A DNA stretch of 64,000 nt from Burhinus oedicnemus (lineage: Eukaryota > Chordata > Aves > Charadriiformes > Burhinidae): NCBI GenBank assembly GCA_008921705.1, contig VFFE01006670.1, positions 324,965-388,964 on the forward strand. Direction: 5' to 3'. The notes below the pieces were generated by a model that did not search any database, had not been told where the DNA came from, and saw only the letters and a program-made list of their open reading frames with translations. Within the stretch, counting starts at the first letter, position 1, and every line of letters starts with the position of its first letter. This document shows, piece after piece, positions 51,001 through 61,310 of this stretch. Made by a program: the position numbers and the translations under genes.

Positions 51001-51502
51001 TCAGGAGCATGAAGGAAGCACAGGTCAGCCCTGGGGTCTCCGTAGTGCAGGCGAGGTGGAGCTGCAGGGCTGCAGGAGGTCAGCTATAGGAAACATCCCA
51101 TGCGTAGTCCAGGTCCCCGTCTCATCTGTGTTGTTTCTCCACCATCACACAGCTGGTGGGATTCAGGACTCAGCGTGGGCCAAGACCTTACAATACTTCG
51201 GTCTTCTTAAGAAGCAACATCCCAGCTAGGGGTGCAGGTCTGCAGCAGTGCTGAGATGGAGGACAGGTCTGGAGGTCTAGCTGGCTTGGATTTGTCTTCT
51301 GACATCTCAAGGTGCTTTAAAACCATAACCTTTTGCAATCTGTATAATAACTCCAGTAGCCCAAGAGAGGGGGAAGCACACATTGAAGCAGGACTCCTAC
51401 CTGCTTGGCACTCCCTGCGGGTGGGAGTTACTGGATTTGGGCCCCTCATGGACATCTCTGCTGTACAAACCCACAATAATGCTCTTATTGGCAGATGACC
51501 AT

Positions 51503-51528
51503 GGGGGGGTGGGGGGGTGGGGGGTGGT
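51503..51528 (+). repeat. G-run cluster, predicted G-quadruplex
   Basis: Runs of G7, G7 and G6 separated by single T, then T and GG. Each long run can supply more than one G-tract, so four or more stacks of three are available with very short loops. The G-rich strand is the TOX2 sense strand, so the intronic RNA could also fold. Confidence 0.8.
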
Positions 51529-52269
51529 TCTATCATAGGAAAATAACAAGATTCAGTTCATGCCGTATGGGGTTGGTCTGTTCCTTTTGACCGTGCCCTT
51601 CCAGCACCGGGAGCGATGAGAATATTAATGAGAAATATTTCCCGTTTGCCAAGCACAGTCTCCATCCTGTTTTGCACCGCGGGTCTCACCCAGAAGTTCC
51701 AGTGCTTTATCTTCGTGATGAAGTGTTAATTGTGTTTGGAGGATTCTTTCCCCCGTAATAGCAGCATATCGTAACACAAGATCACAGCCTGTCAAAGTGC
51801 TGAATTCAGCTCGTCGGGCAGGTGCTTTCCAAAACCAGCCCCCGGTCCTGCCTCCCCCTGCCCGCCAGGCGCCCGGGGGCTGCAAGCTGCGGGGAACTTC
51901 TCTTTGGGGGGAAAAAGATATGAAGCAATTTATGTAGTAACAGAGCAGATCAAAAAAAAACCCCTATGGGTGAGGAGCCAGAGATAAACACAACTGAACT
52001 GGGCAAGCCCCGGGAGCCTTGTCTGGGGTCAGCTGTATGGCTTTGCGGTGAAGCTTCGTGTTGGAAAATACTGCATTTGCAACAGCCAGTATTAATTAGA
52101 AAGGTCAGGATTTCAAATTATGTAGGATTTAAAGCAGACCGTAAAACTTTCTTTCCTCATATAAGTCTGCTCAAATCCTCTTTAAGTCGTCAGGCTGAGC
52201 TGGCTTGTCTGCACATGGCTTGGAATAACTGACTGAGGAGGTCTTCGTACTGCTAACGCTGGTATTTAG

Positions 52270-52850
52270 TAATTCTTGGAATATTGGGGAAGCTCTGGAG
52301 GACTAGAAAAGAGCTAATGTGCAAATATTTAAAAAGGGAAACAGAACAACCCAGGTAATTACAGACCTGTCAGTCTGTCATCAATCCTCAGCAAAATAAT
52401 GGAGTGGCAGATCCAGGCCTCAATTAATGAATTAAGGGAAGGTAATATAATTAATGCCAATCAACATGGGGTGATGGAAAACAAATCTTGTCAAACTAAC
52501 TTGATATCTTTTTTGATAAGATTACAGGTTTGGGTGATAAAGGTAACAGTGTTAACATAATATACTTAGACATCTGCAAGACATTTGACTTGGAAGCACA
52601 AAGTATATTGAGAAAGTTGAACAATACAGAATCAGTGTTACGCAAGTTTGGTGGATCGGCTTGTCACTCTGTCTTCCTGGAGTTTGTCATATTTTTGCCA
52701 AAGAAAGCATTAAATAATAGCCAGTGAAGTTTGTAGATGACGCAGTGAGTAGGGAAGCGGCAGAAGACAGAGACGCAGAGCTGTTAGCATGGCCTGGTAA
52801 ACTGGTCACTGGTAATGAATATTGGGGAACCAATATTGTCCCACCTGCAG
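52270..52850 (+). mobile_element. Ancient CR1/L3-like LINE fragment (reverse transcriptase N-terminal half)
   Basis: Broken frames read LEDWKRANVQIFKKG, then a damaged equivalent of the NYRPVSL motif (ATTACAGACCTGTCAGTCTG), then NQHGVMENKSCQTNL and IIYLDICKTFD, which corresponds to the usual YLDFSKAFD catalytic strand. AAGTTTGTAGATGACGC, some 160 nt further, resembles the FADD box after a deletion. The order is that of a CR1-type reverse transcriptase on the + strand. The copy is inactive, with several frameshifts. Its 3' boundary is uncertain. Confidence 0.72.
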
Positions 52851-53641
52851 GAGCAAAAGAAATCTTTCAAGATGAGGACTCTCCTTCTTACGGATGGGGG
52901 CTCTGGAAAAGGGATGTGAGATGGTGGGAACAGCTATGCCTCGGGGTGGGTGCTGGCTGATGGAGACATCCAAAAAGCATCCATAGCAGTGAGCAGGGGG
53001 GGCAGCTTGGAGACAGTGCAGAGGACCGCTCTGCATCTTTGGCCAAAGCGGGAGGGGTTTGATTATGATCAAGGGCTTTGATGAAGAACAGTCTGGTGAG
53101 AGCCCTCCGGTCTGGCAAGCGATGGGATGTGGAGCTCCGGGCTCTGGCAGCGTGGGCTGGCCTCGCAGGCTGCACGGAGGGCTTGCTGCAGGGATCACCC
53201 GCTGGGTGACTGAGCAAGTGAATCCATCCCCATGGGCAGCTTTTCAGCCACGCCTGGCAGGGAGGGCTGTGGGCAGTGGGCAGTACCTGTCCTCATCCAC
53301 TGCCTCCTTGCAGCCACCCCTTCTCTGTACCCTCCACCTGCGGGTCCCGCGTTGTGCCCAGCAGACTCACAGCGATGCCTTGGATCCCCTGCGGGATGCC
53401 CCCACCGGGACAAAAGTAAGAAGGCTCATGAAACCGAGGGCCTGGGAAAGCTGTGCCTTCAAATCTGCCCTAGGGCGTGTCTGCGTCTCAGAAATAGTCT
53501 TTTTAAATCGTGAATGTGGATTCTTTCTCTTTGCTGCCTGGCCTAGAATTCAGAGGTGGTCCTTCGGCTCATGCTTGCAAACTTGAGTCTGTAAAACTCT
53601 TTTTTCACTGTGTTTGATGAAAAAACCCTGTGATTTCAATA

Positions 53642-53838
53642 TAGAATCATAGAATCATAGAATGGATTGGGTTGGAAGGGACCTTAAAGATCATCTAGTT
53701 CCAACCCCCTGCCATGAGCAGGGACACCTCCCACTAGACCTGGTTGCTCCAAGCCCCATCCAACCTGGCCTTGAACACCTCCAGGGGTTGGGCATCCACA
53801 GCTTCCCTGGGCAACCTGGGCCAGTGTTCCAAAAAATT
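53642..53838 (-). mobile_element. CR1 LINE 3' fragment
   Basis: Starts with two copies of ATAGAATCAT, the inverted terminal octamer repeat of CR1, then GGTTGGAAGGGACCTTAAAG and the conserved 3' untranslated sequence as far as GGGCAACCTGGGCCAGTGTTCC. After this the similarity stops, so the element is short and 5' truncated. It is closely related to the copies at 33.2 and 54.8 kb. Confidence 0.93.
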
Positions 53839-54089
53839 TCCATGTGCCCAAACCCCCAAAGCCGGCACCAGCAGTTCCCATGGGCTCCCCATGGCAGCCT
53901 GGTGGGGTTACGGGTCCCCAGGAGCTGGCAGGGGGGTGCTTGGTCCCCCTGGGGACTAGGAGCGTCCAGGTGGGAGGCTTGTCCCAGGGAGTGACAACCA
54001 TGGCTGGGAACCCCACTGCATATAGAAAACCTCTGCCGTATGATAAATGTCCCCCCTGCCCCTACAAAAATAAATTGCTTCCTTTTTAA

Positions 54090-54369
54090 ATCCTTTCCTA
54101 CTGTTCCCCTCGTATTCCTAATAGGATGATCAGTGGAACCAAAGATGTGGCTGTTACTTTAAAGGATAAATTAGTTTGACTCTTAACTCAATAATTAAAA
54201 CTGTTATGGCTATGAGCCTGCAGGGATAATGTACTATTATTATAGTCATTTGTTTCAATTAAATGCTTACTGATTTTACAATAGCAGCTGGGCACCTGTG
54301 TGAGATAGCTATTACTCTGAACAAGACATCTCAAATTCCAGCAGAAATTTGTCACTGCACTAAAGCATT
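54090..54369. other. AT-rich block: candidate conserved element or 3' UTR of the antisense exon
   Basis: Unique AT-rich sequence directly after the antisense stop codon (read on the minus strand), with TCAATAATTAAAAC and TTTCAATTAAATGC cores. It could be the 3' untranslated part of the candidate nested gene or an enhancer. No AATAAA poly(A) signal was seen on the minus strand inside it. Confidence 0.3.
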
Positions 54370-54638
54370 TTACATAGACCATGAAAGTTTATTAGGAGCA
54401 GTTACAAATCGGGAAGAGGAGGGGCGGTAATTGGGGATATATTTTCTTATCAGCTTCTCTCTCTCCTGCTCTCTCTCTTTTTTAAGTAAATCATCTTTAA
54501 GCATTTCAGCTGTGGTGATGCGTTTACATTTAAACTTCAATACAGAAAAAGCCTGCTGGGAAAACTTTGCTTCAAAGCTGTTCAGCAGATAATTTCTCTC
54601 CCTGGTTGATTGTGAATGGCTTGTTCTCAGGAACAAAC
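54370..54638 (-). CDS. Unrecognised coding-like terminal exon on the antisense strand (candidate nested gene or retrocopy)
   Basis: On the minus strand an open frame ends in TAA at 54370-54372. Read from 54638 it gives about 88 codons whose composition looks like real protein, unlike the neighbouring frames. It has an aromatic/basic part, then an amphipathic charged run (EMLKDDLLKKEREQEREKLI), then RKYIPNYRPSSSRF close to the C-terminus. Just upstream on that strand is CTTACCTCTCCTTAG, a good pyrimidine tract plus AG, so 54638 may be an exon start. Upstream of this the open frame continues into GC-rich sequence of different character. No poly(A) tail follows the stop, which argues against a simple retrocopy. 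The only AATAAA on this strand overlaps the last codons. I do not recognise the family. It may instead be a decayed gene piece or a conserved element that happens to be open. Confidence 0.35.
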
Positions 54639-54780
54639 CTAAGGAGAGGTAAGCTGTGCCGCCAGTGAGCCTTGTGGCTGCCCCTGGAATAGCTGCTCCC
54701 CTCACCCAGGGAGGAAGACCCCGACAGGGGAAGGCTCCAGCAGCTCTGCCCATACGAACTCGCCCTGGGAAGGGTGGCAG

Positions 54781-54985
54781 TCATAGAATCACAGAACGGT
54801 TTGGGTTGGAAGAGACCTTTAAAGGCCATCTAGTCCAGCCCCCTGCCATGGGGAGGGGAGGACTTAGTGGACGCCTTCCACTAGATCAGGTTGCTCAGAG
54901 CCCCGTCCAACCTGACCTTGGATGGTTCCAGGGATGGGGCATCCACCGCCTCTCTGGGCAACCTGGGCCAGTGCCTCACCAAGAT
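54781..54985 (-). mobile_element. CR1 LINE 3' fragment
   Basis: Reads ATAGAATCACAGAACGG, GGTTGGAAGAGACC, GGCCATCTAGTCCAGCCCCC and GGGCAACCTGGGCCAGTGCC, the reverse complement of a CR1 3' end. It is slightly more diverged than the 53.6 kb copy and belongs to another subfamily variant. It lies about 140 bp from the acceptor of the antisense coding-like exon. Confidence 0.93.
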
Positions 54986-55587
54986 AATGTTTTGAAACAC
55001 ACCAAGCGGAGCTTCCAGTTAACTGCCCCCCAAAATTCATATGCGAAAGGCAGCTCTTTCCAGCAATAAGGGCCGCAGCACTAGCCAGCAGACCTGGGGC
55101 TCAGGTCCCAGGCTCAGGCAGGGGTGGCTGCTGTTGTTGAATGTCCTCTCCTGCAAAATCCTGATTCCCAACTGAAGCCTTGAGGCAGGTCTCACCCCCA
55201 TAACCACCTTCCGCCTTTGCTTTGCATGGGATTTTTCTCCTCCCGCTTTCCTTGGCCTCAGCCACACCCTAAAGGTATCACCATGTTTTGGTGGCAGAAG
55301 TACAAATTCAGAGGTTCTGCGTTATTCCCTCGTGGTGTGTTTTGCCCTTGCTGCATACGTGGCTGGCTGCAATCCCGGGTGGGATCTGTGCCGAAGCGCT
55401 CGCAGATGTTACCCAGCAGGAAAGGAGGAAATTTGGCTGGAGCTTGCCGTAACGGCGTTGGCTGACCCCCGCTGCACCGCAGCCCCCCGAGCTAAAGCCA
55501 AGCCGTGTAAGGCAGGACGTGTAAAAGATGACGGCCAAGACCAGTGATAGCAGGTAGACGGCGCAGCTCCAGCCCAGGGGCATCGCC

Positions 55588-55630
55588 CCTTTGAAGGTCC
55601 CTTCTAACCCAAACTATTTATGATTCTGTG
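55588..55630 (+). mobile_element. Very short CR1 3' tail
   Basis: TTTGAAGGTCCCTTCTAACC followed by CAAACTATTTATGATTCTGTG is the last ~40 nt of a CR1 element in + orientation. Nothing CR1-like was recognised upstream, so the insertion was strongly 5' truncated or its remainder has decayed. Confidence 0.75.
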
Positions 55631-55769
55631 CTCTTTGCCTGTAGAGCGCCCAGGTCCCCAGCCAGGCTCTTCCTCGCAGCCTTTTGTCACTCGCACTGAC
55701 AGAAACTCTTCTCCCCAGAAACTAGGACCGCAGAGCATGTGCTGTTTGCCAGCCTATTTTTCTCCTGCT

Positions 55770-55970
55770 TAGGATTAGCTGGAGCATTTATAGGCTTGCT
55801 ATGCATATTCATTAAAAAAATTGAAATATTGTGGAAAAAAAGAAGCCGTCTTTGAGTTAGCACAGCCTTTGGGAATCTGCTAAGTAAGATGCACTTAATT
55901 ACTTTAGCTATGACTACATCACATTTCACTCGTGTTTCCTCTGAGATGCAAAACATCTTTTCAGCGGAGG
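55770..55970. promoter_or_regulatory. Candidate conserved non-coding element
   Basis: AT-rich block with GATTAGCTGG, CTATGCATATTCATTAAAA, CACTTAATTACTTTAGC and GACTACATCACATTTC. It lies in the CR1-rich zone but is not itself repeat-like. Confidence 0.3.
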
Positions 55971-57069
55971 CTGCAAACACATCCCGAGACTTTTGCAGCA
56001 CCTCGTGGTGAGCTTGTTGCGCTGAACGCCCGGGATGGAGACAGGATCTGACCTGGCTCGTGGAGCCGCCCCTCCCGGTGACGGAGCTAATCACGTTTGC
56101 AGGGCGGTTATTTAATTACCGCGTGCACTTCCGTCGGGCTGCGCAGGGATGTTGAATGTTTTGCGGAGGGCAGAGGCGCGGGTGCAGCCCCAGTGAGCCT
56201 GCGGCAGGGGTTGCATCCCGCAGGACCCGGTGTGCTGCGGGAGAAGAGGTTGTGTGCTTCTGCAGGGGGGATGTCGCATTCGTTACCTTCTCTCACTTTG
56301 GTTGGCCGACATCGCAATTTCATTCATCATTTACTTGCCTAATTAGGCAGGGGAGCATCTCTGAATCCTGCTGCTGGGTTTCTCTTTCCTTGGGACTTTC
56401 TTGGGGTGGGTATTAACTATTTTGGGTGCACAACTAAGGCCCCTGAAATCGCTCGGTGTCTGCAGGGTCTTGCAGCGGAAAGCAGGACTAACCCTTTCCC
56501 CAGCTGGAGCAAAGGCCGTTGTCACCCAAAGGCCCACGGAAGAAGTGCCGGGGCTGCACACAAACCGCTCGCCTTCGTTTTCACCCCAAATATTTTCCAT
56601 TTGGAGAACACAAATGGCTTTTCCACCACTCACCCTCTCCAGTCCTGAGGACATCGGGAGTTGTGGGCAGGGGCTATGGGGAGGTGGCAACCTGGTGTGT
56701 TGTTCCAAAACTGTATTTTTTTTTTTTTATTAAAAAAAAGGGAAATGGAGAGAAATTTAGTGAGTGGCAAAGGATGCGGTCAGATCCTGCTCCTGCAGAC
56801 AGCGGTCAGCAGGGTGGCACTGGGGAGCGTAGTCGCACATGTCCCTGCAAAACCTGGCCAGGGTGGGAAGAGATGGAGACATGGGTGTGGGTCAGAACCA
56901 GCAACATTCAGCAAAGGTTTTAAGTGAAACTGCTGATTTTTAATGATGTAAAGAAATAGGCAGCTGCTTGGGAGGAGGCCTCTGGGCCAAGATATCCTTG
57001 GGAGGGGGGTGTCCCAGGAAAAATGCAGTGTCTCCACTTTTTAAGAGAGGGCTGTGGTTGGGTTGCTGT

Positions 57070-57215
57070 CAGCAGGAGGCTTCTGCATGGATTCTCTGAG
57101 CCAGGGCTCAGATTTCTGTTTTTTCCTACAAATTTTCATAAGCATTTGCAGCACGTGTCCCATATCCATAATTGCACTCCTGGACTTGTTCTGCTCTGAT
57201 GCATAAATAACATGC
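57070..57215 (-). other. Possible antisense exon (weak)
   Basis: On the minus strand a very good acceptor, CACTTTTTCTTTACAG, ends at about 57216. It is followed by an open frame of about 50 codons (ASEQNKSRSAIMDMGHVLQM, then a lysine-rich part) ending in a TAA near 57041. It could be another exon on the same strand as the frame at 54370-54638, but no donor or second exon can be fixed, and it may be a non-coding element that is open by chance. Confidence 0.18.
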
Positions 57216-57794
57216 ACTGTAAAGAAAAAGTGTATGATTACATATTTAATGGATAAACGGAGCCGTTGTGGTCTATTGGCCACATAATAAAAGTTTCAAA
57301 AAAATTGTCTTAATACAGTATTTACCCAAGAGACTGCCATGGCTGCAAACGTGAATGAGCTATTTTAAATTTTAAAATTTTTTAAGCCACGTTTCATAGC
57401 CTTCCCCATTTCTACAACACCCATCTTCTAAACTTTTTCTTCATTTAAATTTAAAATAAGGACAATAAATTATTCTTTTCCTTAGCAGCTGGCAGATCTT
57501 CTCCAACATGAAAGGTCTGGATTAAGCTGACAAAATCCCAGATAAATGTACCTTTTCGACTGGAATTTGGGAAGGAGCTTGCTGCTTGCGCGGCAGACAG
57601 GTGCTGACCTGTCTTCCCATCTTGCAGGCTCCCTGTCGCTGCCTGTCTCACCCCTGGCCATTCCCACAGCGTTTGCAAATTCAGTTGCAAATGCAAAAAT
57701 TGCCTCTCTGATGCCTCCTGTGCTGCCCGAGCCCGTTGTCCATCCCCATCTTGCTTGGCTGCGGTGTGCACGTCCTTGATGTCGTTGTGGGGTT

Positions 57795-58698
57795 GTGATC
57801 AGCGGTGCGGAGTCCAGTTGGAGCCTGTAGCTAGTGGCATTCCCCAGAGGTCAGTACTGGGTCCAGTCTTGTTCAACATATTTGTCAACCACGTGGGTGA
57901 GGGGACAGAGTGTACCCTCAGCAAGTTTGCTGATGACACAAAACTGGGAGGGGTGGCTGACACAGCGGAAGGCTGTGCTGCCGTTCAGCGTGACCTGGAC
58001 AGGCTGGAGAGTTGGGCAGAGAGAAACCTCATGAAGTTCAACAAGGGCAGGTGTAGGGTCCTGCACCTGGGGAGGAATAACCCCACGCACCAGTACAGGT
58101 TAGGGCCTGACCTGCTGGAAAGCAGCTTGGTGGAAAGGGACCTGGGAGTCCTGGTGGACGACAAGTTGCCCATGAGCCAGCAATGGGCCCTTGTGGCCAA
58201 GAAGGCCAGTGGTCTCCTGGGGTGCGTTAAAAAGAGTGTGGCCAGCAGGTCACGGGAGGTCATCCTCCCCCTCTACTCTGCCCTGCTGAGGCCACATCTG
58301 GAGTCCTGTGCCCAGTGCTGGGCTCCCCAGTTCAAGACAAGGAACTACTGGAGAGAGTAGCACCGATGCTTAACGATACCTAAAGGGTGCGTGTCAAGAG
58401 GATGGGGCCAGACTCTTTTCAGTGGAGCCCAGCGACAGGTCGAGGGGCAACAGCACAAGCTGGAACATGGGAAATTATGTCTGAACATGAGGAAAAACTT
58501 CTTTCCTTTGAGGGTGGCAGAGCACGGGAAGAGGCTGCCCAGAGAGGGTGTGGAGTCTCCTTCTCTGGAGACATTCCAAACCTGCCAGGATGCCACCCTG
58601 TGCAACCTGCTCTGGGTGAACCTGCTCTGGCAGGGGGGATGGACTAGATGATCTCCAGAAGCCTCTTCCAACCCCTGCCAGTCTGTGATTCTGTGATG
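57795..58698 (+). mobile_element. CR1 LINE fragment with partial reverse transcriptase ORF and 3' end
   Basis: This is the best preserved CR1 copy in the window. The frame ending at 58360 keeps the second half of the reverse transcriptase: [20 protein letters not shown], then [13 protein letters not shown] (the catalytic ADD is intact), [20 protein letters not shown] and [11 protein letters not shown]. It ends at KTRNYWRE with a stop, where active elements continue. The sequence then jumps to the 3' part (GAGGAAAAACTTCTTTCC, GGATGGACTAGATGATCTCC) and the terminal ATTCTGTGATG. The 5' end (endonuclease and reverse transcriptase start) is missing, and an internal piece before the 3' end appears deleted. 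It cannot move by itself. Confidence 0.93.
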
Positions 58699-58709
58699 TC
58701 TTTTTGGCT

Positions 58710-61060
58710 GGGATTTCCCACGCAGCAGTGCGTGGCAAGGAGAGGCCAGACCTCTGCAGTAAGGCAGGATTTAAGAGCACATAAAACTTGCCATAGTTCA
58801 AGCAGCAGGGAGTTTTCTCAGCTCCGTGACGGAGCAAAGCCAGCCCTGCTCCCTCTGTAAGCTGGTGTTTCCTTGCAAACCGCCAAAGCCAAGGACAGCA
58901 GTTCAGCCTGGTCTCTCAGCCTCGGTCAGACTCCTTGCGCTGTTGAAATGCAAGACATTCTTTTCTTCCTGTGCGTTAAATCCCCACACTTCATAATGAA
59001 TACAGAAAAAGGGCAGATCTAGGAAAATGTGTTCCCCTGACACACACTCCTCTACGGATGGAGAATGCGAAAGAGAGCAGAACATGCTGTTGGGTGTTGC
59101 GTAAAGCTCTTGATTCCTGACCTGCAGGAGTAAATCTGGTTTTGTGTTCGGATTTATTTCCTCTGAAGCCTACTGAGCCCTTGCAGGTCTTCCCTGGGTT
59201 TCTTTCTGTATGTGCTGCTAATGGAGTTGGCAAGCTTCCCCTGGTAATGAGAGATTGCACCTCAGCGGGCTTATCGGAAATGAAGATTGTTAATAAATAA
59301 AGCCTGGGTCTTTAAACTCATGTTAACATTAATCAGATTAATATAAAAGGGAAAAAGTCTGGAATACGTTTCAGGCAGTGCTTGCTCTCCCTCCCACTGG
59401 CTTCCTCCGTGGCTGGATGAGGCTGTGCTGTGCGGTGGGGCTGAGCCCTGCTGCCAGGGGGTGGCTGGGCAGGGATGGATCCTGGCGTGGAAATGGGGTT
59501 TTCAGGAAAAATGGTGCAAACTGGAAATGGGGTCTTGGCTCAGCAGACAGCAGGGCAGCACCAAAACGTTCCACACACCTAGAGCATCGCCGGATTTGTC
59601 TCCATCTCATCTCATATTCCCTCCATGGCCCGGACAGGGGGTTGTTGCTGCTCCCGCTTGACCCAACCACTTGAACTTTAGTTTATGCCGTGACACAGGG
59701 GGATGTACACTCTGTAAGGTATTTTTATTTTGTCCAATGTAGTATTCGACATTTCTTATTAGCCATATATATATGTCTCATTTTTCATTCGAATCTTTCA
59801 AGGCTGTTGGGCTCAGCAGCCTCAGGAGGCAGGGCTTGTGCCGATGGCCGGTGCCGTGTCCGTGCGTCCCTGCAGCCATGTGTGATTAGTCGCCTTTGAG
59901 TCCCATCAGATGTCCTCTCGCTCTCGTGTTCCGAGAACAGATAAATAGGTGTTAGGAAACTCTTTATTTTTGGGGATAACTCTATCACGTAGCCACCTCT
60001 CTCATCTCTTACACATGCACACAGACACACATCGCTTCTGGTCCCTTCCCTCACTGGGAAATCTTAACAGGCAGCCAATAGTTTTCTTTTCCCTTGTCTG
60101 GATTGTTTTTTCTTTCTGCTACATTCATTTCAAGTGGGATAGGAGCTGATTGCAATATTTAAAATCAGAAGAGTCATCTCCTGGAGGAGCTGTAACAAGG
60201 TGGTGGCCACCAGCAGACCTTGCCCCCACATGTTGGGGTCCATCTCAGGCCATGCCGTGGTGCTCCCTGCCTCTGGGGCTCGGGGACGTAGAAACCTCAG
60301 GCTTGATGGTAGTGTCACAGCTTTGGGCAGACGGACGTGGTGGGACTAGGGACCTGGGGCTGCCACTGATGGCTTTTGTGTATACTACTTCTAGGTTTTA
60401 CCCCAGTGGCACTAGCGACCCATACAGATGGTGCAGAAGGGTTGGTTGTGGCACCATCATAAACTCAGACAAGCAATTTTTTCATTGGTGCAGTCGCTAA
60501 ATGTCAACACCAAGTATTGCTCAGAAAGAGCATGTTTGGGATCTACGGCCTCTAACGCTGCATTGCTGATGTACCAGGGCTGGACTGTCAGCCGTGGGCA
60601 CCAAAGACCCTGGCACGACACGTGCCGGTGCTCAGCGATGGCCTCATGTGTGCAGCAGCAAGGCTCAGCCCCAGAAATACCCAGGACATTGCAACACCCT
60701 CACTTCTCCTCATCATTTGGCCAAAAACTGCTCGTTTCTGAACATTTCTTTCAGACCCCTGATAGGTACCAGACACCACTGGTCCCTGAGGCAGGCAGGG
60801 TCACCTCCTGGACACACAGACATATCTACAAAGACAATTTAGCACCTCTCTGTAGTCCCCATGGGCAGGACGATGGCAGGAGCAGAGCCCCAGGTGCACG
60901 GTGCTCATTTCTTGCTCTTGGCTTGTTTGGAAGGGGGCACGAGGAAGACTTTACTGGCTGTGTAGAATAATTTTAAATCAGTTGATAAGAGTTCGTCGTA
61001 AAGTGATTTGACAGTGTGATAAATAAATAAATACATTTTTTAATTACAAAGTGATATTCT
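58710..61060. other. Intronic unique sequence before the second exon, no gene seen
   Basis: Mixed composition; the 116- and 180-codon + frames at 60150-60970 show no domain. The last 100 bp before the exon turn AT-rich (AAATAAATAAATACATTTTT) and include the splice acceptor region of the TOX2 exon. Confidence 0.6.
59270..59360. promoter_or_regulatory. Small AT-rich candidate element
   Basis: Contains CATGTTAACATTAATCAGATTAA, which resembles an HNF1 or homeodomain half-site pair, after TTGTTAATAAATAAAGCC. Short and of low confidence. Confidence 0.22.
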
Positions 61061-61070
61061 CCTAACTCAG

Positions 61071-61310
61071 ATCCAAGAGATGGTCCACTCGGACGCCACG
61101 TCCTATGAGTCCAACCGTCAAGTGCCCCTGATCAATCGCCCCGGGATGTTAGCCGGCCCCATGAGCGCTCTCAGCCAGTCACAGCTGATTTCTCAGATGG
61201 GGATGCGGAGCGGTGTTACCCACGGTTCCCCATCGCCCCCGGGAAGTAAGTCTGCGACACCATCTCCCTCCAGTTCTACTCAGGAAGAGGAGACAGAGTC
61301 ACATTACAAG
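61071..61310 (+). CDS. TOX2: TOX2 internal coding exon (Ser/Pro-rich linker before the HMG box)
   Basis: This is an internal exon of 240 nt, 80 codons, phase 0 at both ends. The acceptor ends TCTCCTAACTCAG and the donor is AAG|GTACGT, close to consensus. The translation starts IQEMVHSDATSYES, continuing directly from the LPT that ends the previous exon, as in TOX2. Residues 33-44 read ALSQSQLISQMG, and residues 53-69 hold the SPSPPGSKSATPSPSSS stretch that precedes the nuclear localisation signal and HMG box throughout the TOX family. The exon ends in an acidic QEEETESHYK. The next expected residues (the GEKRP and lysine-rich start of the DNA-binding region) are not found in the remaining 2.7 kb, so that exon lies outside. 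The region is probably phosphorylated and flexible, inferred from its Ser/Pro content. Intron read-through would add 20 codons and then stop. Confidence 0.95.

Larger units (their letters stand above)
46510..52250. other. Intronic unique sequence, no gene seen
   Basis: Contains the poly(A), (TTC)n and G-quadruplex tracts. The minus frames of up to 184 codons at 48.4-48.9 kb overlap equally long + frames and carry no domain. Confidence 0.6.
22329..61070 (+). other. TOX2: TOX2 intron between the two visible exons (38.7 kb)
   Basis: This is a complete intron with GT (22329-22330) and AG (61069-61070) ends, and it joins two phase-0 exons. It holds candidate enhancers, simple repeats, a CpG-dense patch, most of the CR1 elements of the window, and one coding-like minus-strand open frame at 54370-54638. 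Large introns packed with non-coding elements are usual for developmental transcription factor genes. Confidence 0.93.
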
